A stretch of DNA of 34,933 nt from Bradyrhizobium genomosp. I (2014). Lineage in GTDB: Bacteria; Pseudomonadota; Alphaproteobacteria; Rhizobiales; Xanthobacteraceae. Shown piece after piece: positions 13,969-22,961 of the stretch. The notes beneath the pieces are model-generated. The model was given only the letters and a program-made list of their open reading frames with translations. It did not search any database and was not told where the DNA came from. The DNA lies in NCBI RefSeq assembly GCF_000261685.1, contig NZ_AJQE01000091.1:1-34933 (forward strand), read 5' to 3'. Within the stretch, counting starts at the first letter, position 1. Every line of letters begins with the position of its first letter. The position numbers and the translations under genes are program-made.

Positions 13969-15498
13969 ATGAACCAAGCTGCCAACGCCAACCTGTTTTC
14001 CCGCCTGTTCGACGACCTAGACGATCCGAAGCGCCTCGCGATCGAGACACATGACGGCACCCGCATCAGCTATGGCGATCTGATCGCACGCGCGGGCCAG
14101 ATGGCGAACGTGTTGGTGGCACGCGGCGTGAAGCCCGGCGACCGCGTCGCGGTGCAGGTGGAAAAGTCGGTCGCCAATATCGTGCTGTATCTCGGCACGG
14201 TGCGGGCCGGCGCGGTCTATCTGCCGCTTAACACCGCCTATACGCTGAACGAGCTCGACTACTTCATTCGCGATGCCGAACCCTCGCTCGTGGTCTGCGA
14301 TCCCTCCAAGGCCGAAGGCCTCGCTCCGATCGCCGCCAAGGTGAAGGCCAAGGTCGAAACGCTCGGGCCCGATGGCAGGGGCTCCCTGACGGAGGCCGCC
14401 GACAAGGCGAGCAGCGAATTCGTGACCGTGCCGCGGGCAAGCGACGATCTCGCCGCGATCCTCTACACGTCGGGCACCACCGGTCGCTCCAAGGGCGCGA
14501 TGCTCACGCACGACAATCTGGCATCGAACTCGCTGAGCCTCGTCGACTACTGGCGCTTCACCGACAGGGATGTGCTGATCCACGCGCTGCCGATCTACCA
14601 CACGCACGGCCTGTTCGTGGCGACCAACGTGACGCTGTTTGCGCGAGCGTCGATGATCTTCCTGCCGAAGCTCGATCCGGAACTCATCATCAAGCTGATG
14701 GCGCGCGCGACGGTGCTGATGGGCGTGCCGACTTTCTACACCCGGCTGCTGCAAAATCCCGCGCTGTCGCACGAGACCGCAAAACACATGCGGCTGTTCA
14801 TCTCGGGCTCGGCGCCGCTGCTCGCCGACACCCACCGGGAATGGTCGGCGCGCACCGGACATGCGGTGCTCGAGCGCTACGGCATGACCGAAACCAACAT
14901 GAACACATCGAACCCCTATGACGGCGAGCGTGTGCCCGGCGCGGTCGGCTTTCCGCTGCCCGGCGTCTCCGTGCGCGTGACCGAGCCCGAGAGCGGCACG
15001 GAACTGCCGCGCGACGAGATCGGCATGATTGAGGTGAAAGGCCCGAACGTCTTCAAGGGCTATTGGCGCATGCCGGAGAAGACCAAGTCCGAATTCCGGC
15101 CCGACGGCTTCTTCATCACCGGCGACCTCGGCAAGATCGACGCCAAGGGTTACGTGCACATCCTCGGCCGCGGCAAGGATCTCGTCATCTCCGGCGGCTT
15201 CAACGTCTACCCCAAGGAGATCGAGAGCGAGATCGACGCCATGCCGGGCGTTGTGGAGTCCGCCGTGATCGGCGTACCGCACGCCGATTTCGGCGAGGGC
15301 GTCACCGCGGTTCTGGTCTGCAACAAGGGCGCCGACGTCAGCGAAGCTTCGGTGCTCAAGGCGCTCGACGGCCGGCTCGCCAAGTTCAAGATGCCCAAGC
15401 GCGTCTTCGTCGTCGACGAGCTGCCGCGCAACACCATGGGCAAGGTGCAGAAGAACATCTTGCGCGACACGTACAAGGATATTTACGCGAAGAAGTGA
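13969..15498 (+). CDS. matB: Malonyl-CoA synthetase (malonate-CoA ligase)
   Basis: ATP-dependent ligation of malonate (or methylmalonate) to CoA by an adenylating enzyme of 509 residues. It closely matches my memory of Rhodopseudomonas palustris MatB, including LPLNTAYTLNELDYFI, the long run ALPIYHTHGLFVA, and VLERYGMTETNMNTSNPYDG. ANL-superfamily motifs are the P-loop YTSGTTGRSKGA (about 166-177), YGMTETN, GYVHILGRGKDLVISGGFN and the C-terminal catalytic lysine Lys492 in PRNTMGKVQKN. ATG 13969 follows GCGAGG at a spacing of eight, beneath a small CCGGC-CTTC-GCCGG hairpin (13942-13955). No malonyl-CoA decarboxylase (matA) or malonate carrier (matC) is adjacent, unlike the Rhizobium matABC operon. 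The TSUP permease downstream is convergent. Confidence 0.94.
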   Translation: MNQAANANLFSRLFDDLDDPKRLAIETHDGTRISYGDLIARAGQMANVLVARGVKPGDRVAVQVEKSVANIVLYLGTVRAGAVYLPLNTAYTLNELDYFIRDAEPSLVVCDPSKAEGLAPIAAKVKAKVETLGPDGRGSLTEAADKASSEFVTVPRASDDLAAILYTSGTTGRSKGAMLTHDNLASNSLSLVDYWRFTDRDVLIHALPIYHTHGLFVATNVTLFARASMIFLPKLDPELIIKLMARATVLMGVPTFYTRLLQNPALSHETAKHMRLFISGSAPLLADTHREWSARTGHAVLERYGMTETNMNTSNPYDGERVPGAVGFPLPGVSVRVTEPESGTELPRDEIGMIEVKGPNVFKGYWRMPEKTKSEFRPDGFFITGDLGKIDAKGYVHILGRGKDLVISGGFNVYPKEIESEIDAMPGVVESAVIGVPHADFGEGVTAVLVCNKGADVSEASVLKALDGRLAKFKMPKRVFVVDELPRNTMGKVQKNILRDTYKDIYAKK

Positions 15499-15518
15499 GA
15501 CGCGCACGCCCTCGCTTT

Positions 15519-15605
15519 CGTCATTGCGAGGAGCCCTTGCGACGAAGCAATCCAGACTGCCTCCGCGGAAAGATTCTGGATTGCTTCGCTGCGCTCGCAA
15601 TGACG
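15519..15605. repeat. Palindromic repeat family B, copy 1 (GTCATTGCGAG...CTCGCAATGAC)
   Basis: The outer arms CGTCATTGCGAG and CTCGCAATGACG are complementary. The inner arms GAAGCAATCCAGA and TCTGGATTGCTTC are also perfect complements. It fills the convergent junction between matB and the TSUP permease. A related copy lies at 33905-34025. Confidence 0.88.
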
Positions 15606-15618
15606 GAGCGTGTGACGG

Positions 15619-16479
15619 CTACTGCCCGCCCGCCAGGCTCATCACGAACCGGCTGCCGACGACAAGCAGATAGCACCCGAACGCGACCTCCAGCGTGCGC
15701 TTGGACATCGCATGCGCGGCCTTCACACCCAGCGGCGCGGTGACGAGGCTCATCGGCATCACCAGAACGGCGCCGATCAGCGAGACATAGCCGAGCGCAA
15801 AGGGAATTTGCAGCGCCGCAACGGCCGGATAGGTCGACGCCGCCGGCCAGCCCGCATAGATATATCCGAGCGCGCCGGGGATCGAGATCAGCACCGCGAG
15901 CGCCGACGAGGTCGCAACGGCCTGATGGATCGGACGGCCATAGAAGGTCATCAAGAGGTTCGAGAACAGGCCGCCGCCAATGCCCATCAGCGTCGACAGG
16001 ATGCCGACGCAGAAACCATAGACGCGCATCAATGGCCCCTTCGGCAGATCATGGCCGAGCTTCCAGGTCTCGCGCGCGAAGATAAGCCGGGCCGCGGCTG
16101 ACCAGGCGACGGCGACGAAGACGATCTTGAACAGTCGCTCCGGCGCATAGCGCGCGATGACGCTACCGGCGACGACGCCGATCACGATCGGCAGCCACCA
16201 GACGCGCAGGACGCCCAAGTCCACGGCGCCGCGCTTGTAGTGCGCCTGGAACGAGCGGATCGAGGTCGGGATGATCACCGCGAGGGAGGTGCCGACGCAA
16301 AGTGGCATGCGCACCTCGAGCGGCACGCCGGCGATGCGGAAGCATTCATAGAACACGGGCACGAGGATCGCGCCGCCACCGATGCCGAACACACCGGCCA
16401 GGAATCCGGAGAGCGCTCCGGTTGCAATCAGCAGCAGCGCGAGCTCGACGATTTCCTTGCTATCAAGACCTGCAATCAC
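15619..16479 (-). CDS. TSUP (TauE/SafE) family membrane permease
   Basis: An inner-membrane protein of about 286 residues with two homologous halves. Each half begins with the TSUP glycine motif: GFLAGVFGIGGGAILVPVF in the first and ILSTLMGIGGGLFSNLL in the second. Members export or import sulfite, sulfoacetate, taurine or other small organic anions. The frame is open to 16638, but the upstream residues are not membrane-like. GTG 16479 with AGGTCAGG upstream leaves a short leader before TM1, so I chose it. Because it neighbours matB one could imagine an organic-anion role, but the genes are convergent and not co-transcribed, so this is weak. Confidence 0.88.
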   Translation of the reverse strand: MIAGLDSKEIVELALLLIATGALSGFLAGVFGIGGGAILVPVFYECFRIAGVPLEVRMPLCVGTSLAVIIPTSIRSFQAHYKRGAVDLGVLRVWWLPIVIGVVAGSVIARYAPERLFKIVFVAVAWSAAARLIFARETWKLGHDLPKGPLMRVYGFCVGILSTLMGIGGGLFSNLLMTFYGRPIHQAVATSSALAVLISIPGALGYIYAGWPAASTYPAVAALQIPFALGYVSLIGAVLVMPMSLVTAPLGVKAAHAMSKRTLEVAFGCYLLVVGSRFVMSLAGGQ

Positions 16480-17002
16480 CCCTGACCTGCCCCGGCGAAT
16501 GGTCGCAACGCCTCCGAGACATCGGTTCGGAACTGGTTGCACACAAAGCTGTAGGCGATCTGCCTGGTCTGGTCGACACGCCGCGACGACCCGGCTGAGG
16601 TGGAATGCAGGTTGCGCATATCGGTTGCCGGCGCGCATTGTGCCGTTCGGCGACTCCCTGCGATGTCCGGCCAGGGAACGAGCGGCAAGCTGCGCCGTTG
16701 GGCTGGCCAGCTCGAACCGCCGGTGAACCGTGGGTGGTTAGAGGCGTTCCAATAGTGATTTCAATGCGCCTCCGCGAGGCGCCCAAGCAATGAATTTATG
16801 TTCTCGGCTTCGTTGGCGGACCGACAGGCTGGTATACCAAGATCCTGATTGGCCTTGTTTCATCAAGGCCATAGAGCTGAACCCAAGTTCGATTTATGGC
16901 GAATTGGTGATTGCGCAGGTCAGATCGACTCCGTAAATAGAGCCGACCTTTCGCGATCCCCGCGCGCCCCATGCTGGGCCGCAACAAACATCAAAGCCGC
17001 CC
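16480..17002. other. 523-bp region without a convincing gene
   Basis: This gap between the divergent TSUP permease and sdhC must hold both promoters. Short open frames exist on both strands but lack ribosome-binding sites and recognisable sequence. The part from about 16730 to 16960 is clearly more AT-rich than its surroundings. It contains a perfect 8-bp hairpin TGGCCTTG-TTTCAT-CAAGGCCA at 16850-16871 with no T run after it. I see no tRNA or known riboswitch. Confidence 0.6.
16850..16871. promoter_or_regulatory. Hairpin upstream of sdhC
   Basis: A perfect 8-bp inverted repeat (TGGCCTTG/CAAGGCCA, 6-nt spacer) lies 131 bp upstream of the sdhC start in an AT-richer region. It could be an operator or a leader hairpin. 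It has no T tract, so it is not an ordinary terminator. Confidence 0.35.
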
Positions 17003-17401
17003 ATGACCGCACGGATCGAACGACCGCTTTCACCTCACATGCAAGTCTACCGCTGGACGTTGACGATGGCCCTTTCCATCGTCCACCGCGCCACCGGCAT
17101 CGCCCTCTACGTCGGAACCCTGCTGCTGGCCTGGTGGCTGATCGCAGCGGCCTCCGGCCCGGCCGCCTACGCCCACGTCCAGGCCTTCACCGGCAGCATC
17201 ATCGGCCGCCTGATCGTGTTCGGCTACACTTGGGCGCTGATGCACCATATGCTGAGCGGCATCCGGCATTTCGTCTGGGACCTCGGCTACGGCTTCAAGG
17301 CCAACGAGCGCGAAGCCCTGACCTGGGGCGCGCTGATCGGCGGCATCGCGTTGACGGTGCTGGTCTGGATCATCGCCTATGCGATCGGAGGCGGACGATG
17401 A
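17003..17401 (+). CDS. sdhC: Succinate dehydrogenase cytochrome b556 subunit
   Basis: A membrane anchor of complex II with 132 residues and three transmembrane helices. Signatures are RPLSPHMQVYRW at the N-terminus, SIVHRATGIAL (quinone-site Ser/His/Arg near 25-29), and the heme-ligand region HHMLSGIRHFVWD with His81/82. It is the first gene of sdhCDAB, and its last codons overlap the sdhD start by four bases (ATGA). The ribosome-binding site before ATG 17003 is weak. The long gap upstream presumably carries the operon promoter. Confidence 0.95.
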   Translation: MTARIERPLSPHMQVYRWTLTMALSIVHRATGIALYVGTLLLAWWLIAAASGPAAYAHVQAFTGSIIGRLIVFGYTWALMHHMLSGIRHFVWDLGYGFKANEREALTWGALIGGIALTVLVWIIAYAIGGGR

Positions 17402-17802
17402 GCGCGACCGATACGCCCAAGCGCAGCATGCGCACCCCGCTCGGCCGCGTCCGCAATCTCGGCGCGGCGCATTCCGGCACCTCCGATTTCTGGCGCCAGC
17501 GCATTACCGCCGTCGCCATGACGCTGCTGATGATTCCGGTGATCGTGATCGTCATGATGCTGCTCGGCCGCAACCAGGCCGGCGCCGCGCAGATCCTCGG
17601 CTCGCTGCCCATCGCGGTGATTCTCCTGCTCTTCATCTTCGCCAGCGCCTGGCACATGAAGATCGGGATGCAGGTGGTGATCGAGGACTACGTCCATAAC
17701 GAGAAGCTGAAGCTCACCGCGATCATGCTCAACAACTTCTTCTCGATCGCCGTGGCGCTCGCCTCGACCTACGCGATCCTGAAACTTTCCTCCGGAGTGT
17801 AA
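17398..17802 (+). CDS. sdhD: Succinate dehydrogenase hydrophobic membrane anchor subunit
   Basis: Second membrane anchor of complex II, 134 residues, three helices. MRTPLGRVRNLGAAHSGT at the N-terminus is typical of alphaproteobacterial SdhD, and WHMKIGMQVVIEDYVHNE carries the likely heme-ligand His and conserved quinone-site residues. The start ATG overlaps the sdhC stop (ATGA), implying translational coupling. The same frame is open for more than 500 bp upstream through sdhC, but that extension is only a GC-rich shadow of sdhC in another frame. Confidence 0.94.
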   Translation: MSATDTPKRSMRTPLGRVRNLGAAHSGTSDFWRQRITAVAMTLLMIPVIVIVMMLLGRNQAGAAQILGSLPIAVILLLFIFASAWHMKIGMQVVIEDYVHNEKLKLTAIMLNNFFSIAVALASTYAILKLSSGV

Positions 17803-17805
17803 CCC

Positions 17806-19641
17806 ATGGCCGCCACAACGAATGGCACGGGCAACGGCGCTCCCGCCACCAACGGCAAAGCCTATCCGATCGAAGACCACACCTATGACGTCGTCGTGGT
17901 CGGCGCCGGCGGCGCCGGCCTGCGCGCGGTGGTCGGCTGCAGCGAGGCCGGACTGCGTACCGCCTGCATCACAAAAGTGTTTCCGACCCGCTCGCACACG
18001 GTCGCAGCGCAGGGCGGCATCTCCGCCTCGCTCGGCAACATGCACAAGGACGACTGGCGCTGGCACATGTACGACACCGTGAAGGGGTCGGACTGGCTCG
18101 GAGACCAGGACGCGATCGAATACATGGTGCGCAATGCACCCGAGGCGGTCTACGAGCTCGAGCATTGGGGCGTGCCGTTCTCGCGCACCGAGGACGGCAA
18201 GATCTACCAGCGCCCGTTCGGCGGCATGACGCTGGACTACGGCAAAGGCCAGGCGCAGCGCACCTGCGCCGCCGCCGATCGCACCGGCCACGCCATGCTG
18301 CACACGATGTACGGCCAGTCGCTGCGCCATGCGGCAGAGTTCTTCATCGAATTCTTCGCCATCGACCTGATCATGGACGACCAGGGCACCTGCCGCGGCG
18401 TCATCGCGCTGAAGCTCGACGACGGCACGCTGCACCGCTTCCGCGCCCAGACCGTGATCCTCGCCACCGGCGGCTATGGCCGCGCCTATGCCTCCTGCAC
18501 CTCGGCGCACACCTGCACCGGCGACGGCGGCGGCATGGTGCTGCGCGCCGGCCTGCCGCTGCAGGACATGGAATTCGTGCAGTTCCACCCGACGGGCATC
18601 TACGGCTCGGGCTGTCTCGTCACCGAAGGCGCGCGCGGCGAGGGCGGCTATCTCGTCAACTCCGAGGGCGAGCGCTTTATGGAGCGCTATGCGCCGTCGG
18701 CGAAGGACCTCGCCTCGCGCGACGTGGTCTCGCGCGCGATGACGATCGAAATCCGCGAGGGACGCGGCGTCGGCAAGAAGAAGGATCACATCTTCCTGCA
18801 CCTCGACCATCTCGATCCCGCCGTGCTGGCCGAGCGCCTGCCGGGCATCTCGGAATCCGCAAAGATCTTCGCCAATGTCGACGTGACGCGCGAGCCGATC
18901 CCGATCGTGCCGACGGTGCACTACAACATGGGCGGCATCCCCACGAATTATCACGGCGAGGTGCTGACCAAGAAGGACGGCGACGACAACGCGGTGATCC
19001 CCGGCCTGATGGCGATCGGCGAAGCCGCCTGCGTGTCCGTGCACGGCGCCAACCGCCTCGGCTCCAACTCGCTGATCGACCTCGTCGTGTTCGGCCGCGC
19101 CGCCGCGCTCCGCCTCGCCGAGAAGCTCACGCCCAATGGCAAGCAGCCGGAGCTGCCGGCGAACTCGGCCGAGATGGCGCTCGGCCGCCTCGACCATTAC
19201 CGCTATGCCTCCGGCGGCACCCCGACCGCGAAACTGCGCGAAGGCATGCAGAATGTGATGCAGACCAATTGCGCGGTGTTCCGCACCGGCGAAGTCCTCA
19301 GCGAAGGCCAGAACCTGATCGCGAAGGTCCACAGCGGCATCACCGACATCGCCGTGTCGGACCGCTCGCTGGTGTGGAATTCGGACCTCGTCGAGACGCT
19401 GGAGTTCGACAACCTGATCTCGCAGGCGGTGGTGACGATGAACTCGGCCGCCAACCGCACCGAGAGCCGCGGCGCCCACGCGCGCGAGGACTTCTCCGAG
19501 CGCGACGACAAGAACTGGATGAAGCACACGCTGGCCTGGCTGGACGATGCCGGCAAGGTCAAGATCGAGTACCGTCCGGTTCACGACTACACCATGACCA
19601 ACGACGTGCAGTACATCCCGCCGAAGGCGCGCGTGTATTGA
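17806..19641 (+). CDS. sdhA: Succinate dehydrogenase flavoprotein subunit
   Basis: Catalytic subunit of complex II, 611 residues, oxidising succinate to fumarate on the cytoplasmic face. The FAD dinucleotide motif [14 protein letters not shown] (about 31-44) is followed by the covalent flavin site [10 protein letters not shown] with His64. Substrate-binding and catalytic blocks are [22 protein letters not shown], the acid-base arginine region around [24 protein letters not shown] and [17 protein letters not shown]. The C-terminus [19 protein letters not shown] is typical. The gene begins 3 bp after sdhD, with GGAG inside the sdhD end serving as ribosome-binding site. A palindromic repeat follows directly, before sdhB. 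Confidence 0.98.
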   Translation: MAATTNGTGNGAPATNGKAYPIEDHTYDVVVVGAGGAGLRAVVGCSEAGLRTACITKVFPTRSHTVAAQGGISASLGNMHKDDWRWHMYDTVKGSDWLGDQDAIEYMVRNAPEAVYELEHWGVPFSRTEDGKIYQRPFGGMTLDYGKGQAQRTCAAADRTGHAMLHTMYGQSLRHAAEFFIEFFAIDLIMDDQGTCRGVIALKLDDGTLHRFRAQTVILATGGYGRAYASCTSAHTCTGDGGGMVLRAGLPLQDMEFVQFHPTGIYGSGCLVTEGARGEGGYLVNSEGERFMERYAPSAKDLASRDVVSRAMTIEIREGRGVGKKKDHIFLHLDHLDPAVLAERLPGISESAKIFANVDVTREPIPIVPTVHYNMGGIPTNYHGEVLTKKDGDDNAVIPGLMAIGEAACVSVHGANRLGSNSLIDLVVFGRAAALRLAEKLTPNGKQPELPANSAEMALGRLDHYRYASGGTPTAKLREGMQNVMQTNCAVFRTGEVLSEGQNLIAKVHSGITDIAVSDRSLVWNSDLVETLEFDNLISQAVVTMNSAANRTESRGAHAREDFSERDDKNWMKHTLAWLDDAGKVKIEYRPVHDYTMTNDVQYIPPKARVY

Positions 19642-19648
19642 TCAAGAC

Positions 19649-19725
19649 TCGTCATGCGCGGGCTCGACCCGCGCATCCATCTTACGAAAAGGGATGGATT
19701 GCCGGGTCAAGCCCCGGCAATGACG
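19649..19725. repeat. Palindromic repeat family C, copy 2, inside the sdh operon
   Basis: The outer stem CGTCAT (19650-19655)/ATGACG (19720-19725) encloses hairpin TGCGCGGG-CTCGA-CCCGCGCA (19655-19675), a central CCATC/GATGG pairing, and hairpin ATTGCCGGG-TCAAGC-CCCGGCAAT (19698-19721). It is a cloverleaf-like RNA if transcribed. It lies between sdhA and sdhB on the same strand, so it must be in the polycistronic mRNA. It is related to the copy at 9218-9294. Confidence 0.88.
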
Positions 19726-19747
19726 CGGAAAACCAGAGGCAGGACTA

Positions 19748-20530
19748 ATGGTTGAATTCGCACTTCCGAAGAACTCGAAGATCACTGGCGGCAAGACCTG
19801 GCCGAAGCCCGCGGGCGCGACCGAGCTCCGCGAGTTCAAGGTCTATCGCTGGAATCCGGACGACGGCAAGAATCCGAGCGTCGACACCTATTACGTCGAC
19901 ACCAACGATTGCGGTCCGATGGTGCTGGACGGCCTGATCTGGATCAAGAATCACATCGACCCGTCGCTGACCTTCCGCCGCTCCTGCCGCGAGGGCGTCT
20001 GCGGCTCCTGCGCGATGAACATCGACGGCCAGAACACGCTGGCCTGCACCCGCTCGATGCACGACGTGAAGGACGGCGCGGTGAAGGTCAATCCGCTGCC
20101 GCACCAGCCGGTGGTGAAGGACCTCGTCCCCGACCTCACCAATTTCTACGCGCAGTATGCGTCGGTCGAGCCTTGGCTGAAGACGACCTCGCCGACGCCG
20201 CAGAAGGAATGGCGCCAGAGCCACGAGGATCGCGAGAAGCTCGACGGCCTCTACGAATGCATCCTGTGCGCCTGCTGCTCGACCTCGTGCCCGAGCTATT
20301 GGTGGAACAGCGAGCGCTATCTCGGCCCTGCCGCGCTACTCCAGGCCAACCGCTGGGTCTCCGATTCCCGCGACGAAGCCACCGGCGAGCGGCTCGACAG
20401 TCTCGAGGACCCGTTCCGCCTCTACCGCTGCCACACCATCATGAACTGCGCCAAGGCCTGCCCGAAGGGGCTGAACCCGGCCGAAGCCATCGCCGAGCTC
20501 AAGCTCAAGATGGTCGAGCGCCAGATCTGA
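19748..20530 (+). CDS. sdhB: Succinate dehydrogenase iron-sulfur subunit
   Basis: Electron-transfer subunit of complex II, 260 residues. The plant-ferredoxin-like [2Fe-2S] site is [10 protein letters not shown] plus Cys100 (Cys80, 85, 88, 100). The [4Fe-4S] and [3Fe-4S] cysteines lie in [17 protein letters not shown] (171-186) and [17 protein letters not shown] (228-244). [14 protein letters not shown] is a conserved quinone-side segment. ATG 19748 follows GGCAGGAC. The 106-bp gap after sdhA is filled mostly by a palindromic repeat, so sdhB could be expressed at a different level from sdhCDA. A GC hairpin follows the gene. Confidence 0.98.
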   Translation: MVEFALPKNSKITGGKTWPKPAGATELREFKVYRWNPDDGKNPSVDTYYVDTNDCGPMVLDGLIWIKNHIDPSLTFRRSCREGVCGSCAMNIDGQNTLACTRSMHDVKDGAVKVNPLPHQPVVKDLVPDLTNFYAQYASVEPWLKTTSPTPQKEWRQSHEDREKLDGLYECILCACCSTSCPSYWWNSERYLGPAALLQANRWVSDSRDEATGERLDSLEDPFRLYRCHTIMNCAKACPKGLNPAEAIAELKLKMVERQI

Positions 20531-20550
20531 GACGAGGGCCGCACCCTCCA

Positions 20551-20578
20551 CCCCGGCCAAACCGGCCGGGGCCTTCTG
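20551..20578 (+). terminator. Probable terminator of the sdh operon
   Basis: CCCCGGCC (20551-20558) pairs with GGCCGGGG (20564-20571) across a 5-nt loop about 20 bp after the sdhB stop. The following CCTTCT is a poor T tract, so termination may be inefficient. Confidence 0.55.
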
Positions 20579-20717
20579 CAATTGCCATCAATTCGAGCAG
20601 AATTTTCTTCGTCCCGCTCAGCGCGTAAATTTTCGATTCGCAACCGGCGGTTCCAGCATAAGCTGCTTCCTTCCTTGCGCGAGATTCAGTTAAGCTCCGG
20701 TCAGGGACGGAGCGACC

Positions 20718-22895
20718 GTGCAGAGGGCGCAACGCAACTCGCTGAGGCTGTTGCAGTGGATGATGGCGGCATCCCTGGCGCTGCCGATTGCGCTCTTCGT
20801 CGTTGCCGCCACGATCTCCCATACATCGACCAGGGATATCGCCGACCGGGAGATCGAGCGCACGGTCGATGTGGCGCATGAGCACGCGCTCAAGGTGTTC
20901 GAGACCATCGACCGCAGCCTCGCCGAGCTCAACGAGGTCGTGCGCGGCCTGCCCGACGACGTCATCCGCGCCAGAGAGCCGGCGCTGCATCGCCGCCTGA
21001 AGCGCCTGACCGATTCGCTGCCGCAGCTCAAATCGGCCTGGATCTTCGATGCCGACGGAAAAGCGCTGGTCAACAGCCTCGTTTCGCCACCACCGGACCT
21101 CGGCTTTGCCGACCGCGATTACTTCTATGCCCACATCGACCAGAACATCGGCACTTTCATTGGCACCGCCCTGACGCCACGACCACCTTATCGTGGCGCC
21201 CGCTTCTTCGGCATCAGCCGCCGCCGCGACTCCGACGACGGCCGCTTCATCGGCGTGATCCAGGCCTCGGTCCTGCCGGAATATTTCGAGAGTTTTTACG
21301 CCAGAATCGGATCAGACCCCGGCAGCTTCTTCGCGATGGGGCGCACCGACGGGACGATGCTCACGCATTTTCCCCGGCTCGACCACGACCTTCGGCTCGA
21401 TCCGGCCGGACCGGTGGGGCAGAAAATCGCGGCTCACCCCGAGCACGGGCTCATCACGGTCGCCTGGCCCTCGGACGGCATCGAGCGGCGCATCGCCTAC
21501 CGGCGTGTCGCCGAATATCCGATCTATGTCAGCGCCGGGCTCGAGACGTCGGCGATCCGCGCGCGCTGGCTCGCCACCATGGGCCAGCATCTGGTGTTCG
21601 GCGTTCCCGCCACCGCGCTTCTGTTTCTGCTGCTGGCGCTCGCGTTGCGGCGCACCCGGCACCTTCAGGCCGAAGCCGCAAGGCGGCGCGAGGCCGAGGA
21701 GGCGCTAAGGCACAGCCAGCGCCTGGAGGCGCTCGGGCAGCTCACCGGCGGAGTCGCGCACGACTTCAACAACCTCCTGACGGTGATCCGCGCCTCGGTC
21801 GACCTGTTGAACCGGCCGCAGCTGACGGAGGAGCGGCGACAGCGCTACATCACGGCCATTGCGGCTTCGGTGGCGCGCGCGGCCAAGCTGACCTCGCAGC
21901 TGCTCGCCTTTGCGCGGCGCCAGCCCCTGAAGCCGGAGGTGTTCGACGTCGGTGCGCGGGTGCAATCGCTGCACGATATGCTCGCCACGCTGCTGGGTCC
22001 CGCGATCGAGATCGTCATGCAGCTGCCGGCGTCGCCGTGCCTCGTCAATGCCGATGCCAGCCAGTTCGAGACGGCGCTGATCAACATGGCGACCAATGCG
22101 CGCGATGCCATGCAAGGCAAAGGCAGGATCATTTTCAAGGTCGAGGCCACCACGACCGTTCCGGACACGCTGGCGCAGCCTTCGGCCGGCCAGCCGCTGG
22201 CAAACCATGGCTTCGTGCGCGTGACCGTCAGCGACACCGGCGTCGGCATTCCTGCCGCGCGACTCGGGCGCATCTTCGAGCCGTTCTTCACCACCAAGCA
22301 GGTCGGCCACGGCACCGGTCTCGGCCTGTCCCAGGTGTTTGGCTTCGCCCGGCAGTCCGGCGGCGAAGTGACCGTCACGAGCGAGGTGGGGCACGGCAGC
22401 AGCTTCTCGCTTTATCTGCCGCGCATCCCGCCGGACCTGCTGCCGCAGCGCCGGGCGCCCAACACCGCGCCGGCGGTGACCGGCAGCGGCATGTCGGTGC
22501 TGGTGGTCGAGGACAACATCGAGCTTGCCAACTTCGCTGCCGATGGCCTCACCGAACTCGGCTACACCATCACTCTGATCGACAATGCGACCGACGCACT
22601 CGCCGAGCTCGTCGTGGACGCGGATCGCTTCGATGTCGTGTTCTCGGACGTGGTCATGCCCGGAATGACCGGGCTCGATCTGGCACGGGCAATCCGCGAT
22701 CGCGGCATCGCCGTGCCAGTCGTGCTGACCACGGGCTACAGCCAGGCCCTGTCACAGGAGGGCGGTGCCGGCTGCGACCTGGTGCAAAAGCCTTATTCGA
22801 TCGAGGAATTGTCGCGCGTTCTGCACCGGGCTGCGACGCGCGCGCGGCGGCGCCGTGGAATGATCCGGCGGTCAGAACCGAGGGGAACCACCTGA
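20718..22895 (+). CDS. Hybrid sensor histidine kinase with C-terminal receiver
   Basis: A 725-residue membrane sensor. TM1 lies at about 14-33, a periplasmic region at 35-285 resembles a double-Cache domain (FADRDYFYAHIDQNIGTFIG, FFGISRRR), and TM2 lies at about 292-310. A HisKA domain carries His348 in GGVAHDFNNLL, and a HATPase domain has the N box around Asn460, DTGVGIP and GTGLGLSQVFG. A receiver domain contains VVEDN, phosphoacceptor Asp644 in FSDVVMPGMTG and Lys691 in VQKPYS. It probably autophosphorylates on small-molecule binding and passes phosphate to its own receiver. No HPt or DNA-binding partner is nearby, so it is an orphan. The start is a GTG at 20718 with GACGGAGC upstream. 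It lies downstream of sdhB but after a hairpin. Confidence 0.9.
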   Translation: MQRAQRNSLRLLQWMMAASLALPIALFVVAATISHTSTRDIADREIERTVDVAHEHALKVFETIDRSLAELNEVVRGLPDDVIRAREPALHRRLKRLTDSLPQLKSAWIFDADGKALVNSLVSPPPDLGFADRDYFYAHIDQNIGTFIGTALTPRPPYRGARFFGISRRRDSDDGRFIGVIQASVLPEYFESFYARIGSDPGSFFAMGRTDGTMLTHFPRLDHDLRLDPAGPVGQKIAAHPEHGLITVAWPSDGIERRIAYRRVAEYPIYVSAGLETSAIRARWLATMGQHLVFGVPATALLFLLLALALRRTRHLQAEAARRREAEEALRHSQRLEALGQLTGGVAHDFNNLLTVIRASVDLLNRPQLTEERRQRYITAIAASVARAAKLTSQLLAFARRQPLKPEVFDVGARVQSLHDMLATLLGPAIEIVMQLPASPCLVNADASQFETALINMATNARDAMQGKGRIIFKVEATTTVPDTLAQPSAGQPLANHGFVRVTVSDTGVGIPAARLGRIFEPFFTTKQVGHGTGLGLSQVFGFARQSGGEVTVTSEVGHGSSFSLYLPRIPPDLLPQRRAPNTAPAVTGSGMSVLVVEDNIELANFAADGLTELGYTITLIDNATDALAELVVDADRFDVVFSDVVMPGMTGLDLARAIRDRGIAVPVVLTTGYSQALSQEGGAGCDLVQKPYSIEELSRVLHRAATRARRRRGMIRRSEPRGTT

Positions 22896-22961
22896 TTTCC
22901 CTTGCGTGTCCGGTCATGCAAAAACCGGCCGCCGCGCGCGAGCAGGGCAGGAGGCCGCCCA

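Noticed and set aside
13883..14050. N-terminal extension of the SDR to 14050
   Set aside because: The extension runs into matB coding sequence on the other strand and precedes the standard SDR N-terminus.
14017..15600. 527-codon open frame antisense to matB
   Set aside because: Its composition is that of a complementary-strand shadow, and matB matches a known enzyme over its full length.
16849..17802. 317-codon frame that would make sdhD a fusion with an upstream domain
   Set aside because: The upstream part is sdhC read in another frame. The sdhD start overlaps the sdhC stop by ATGA and gives the standard N-terminus.
17377..19584. 735-codon open frame on the minus strand opposite sdhA/sdhD
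   Set aside because: It is antisense to unmistakable sdhD and sdhA, rich in His/Arg/Val/Ala as expected of a GC-rich shadow, and has no recognisable domain.
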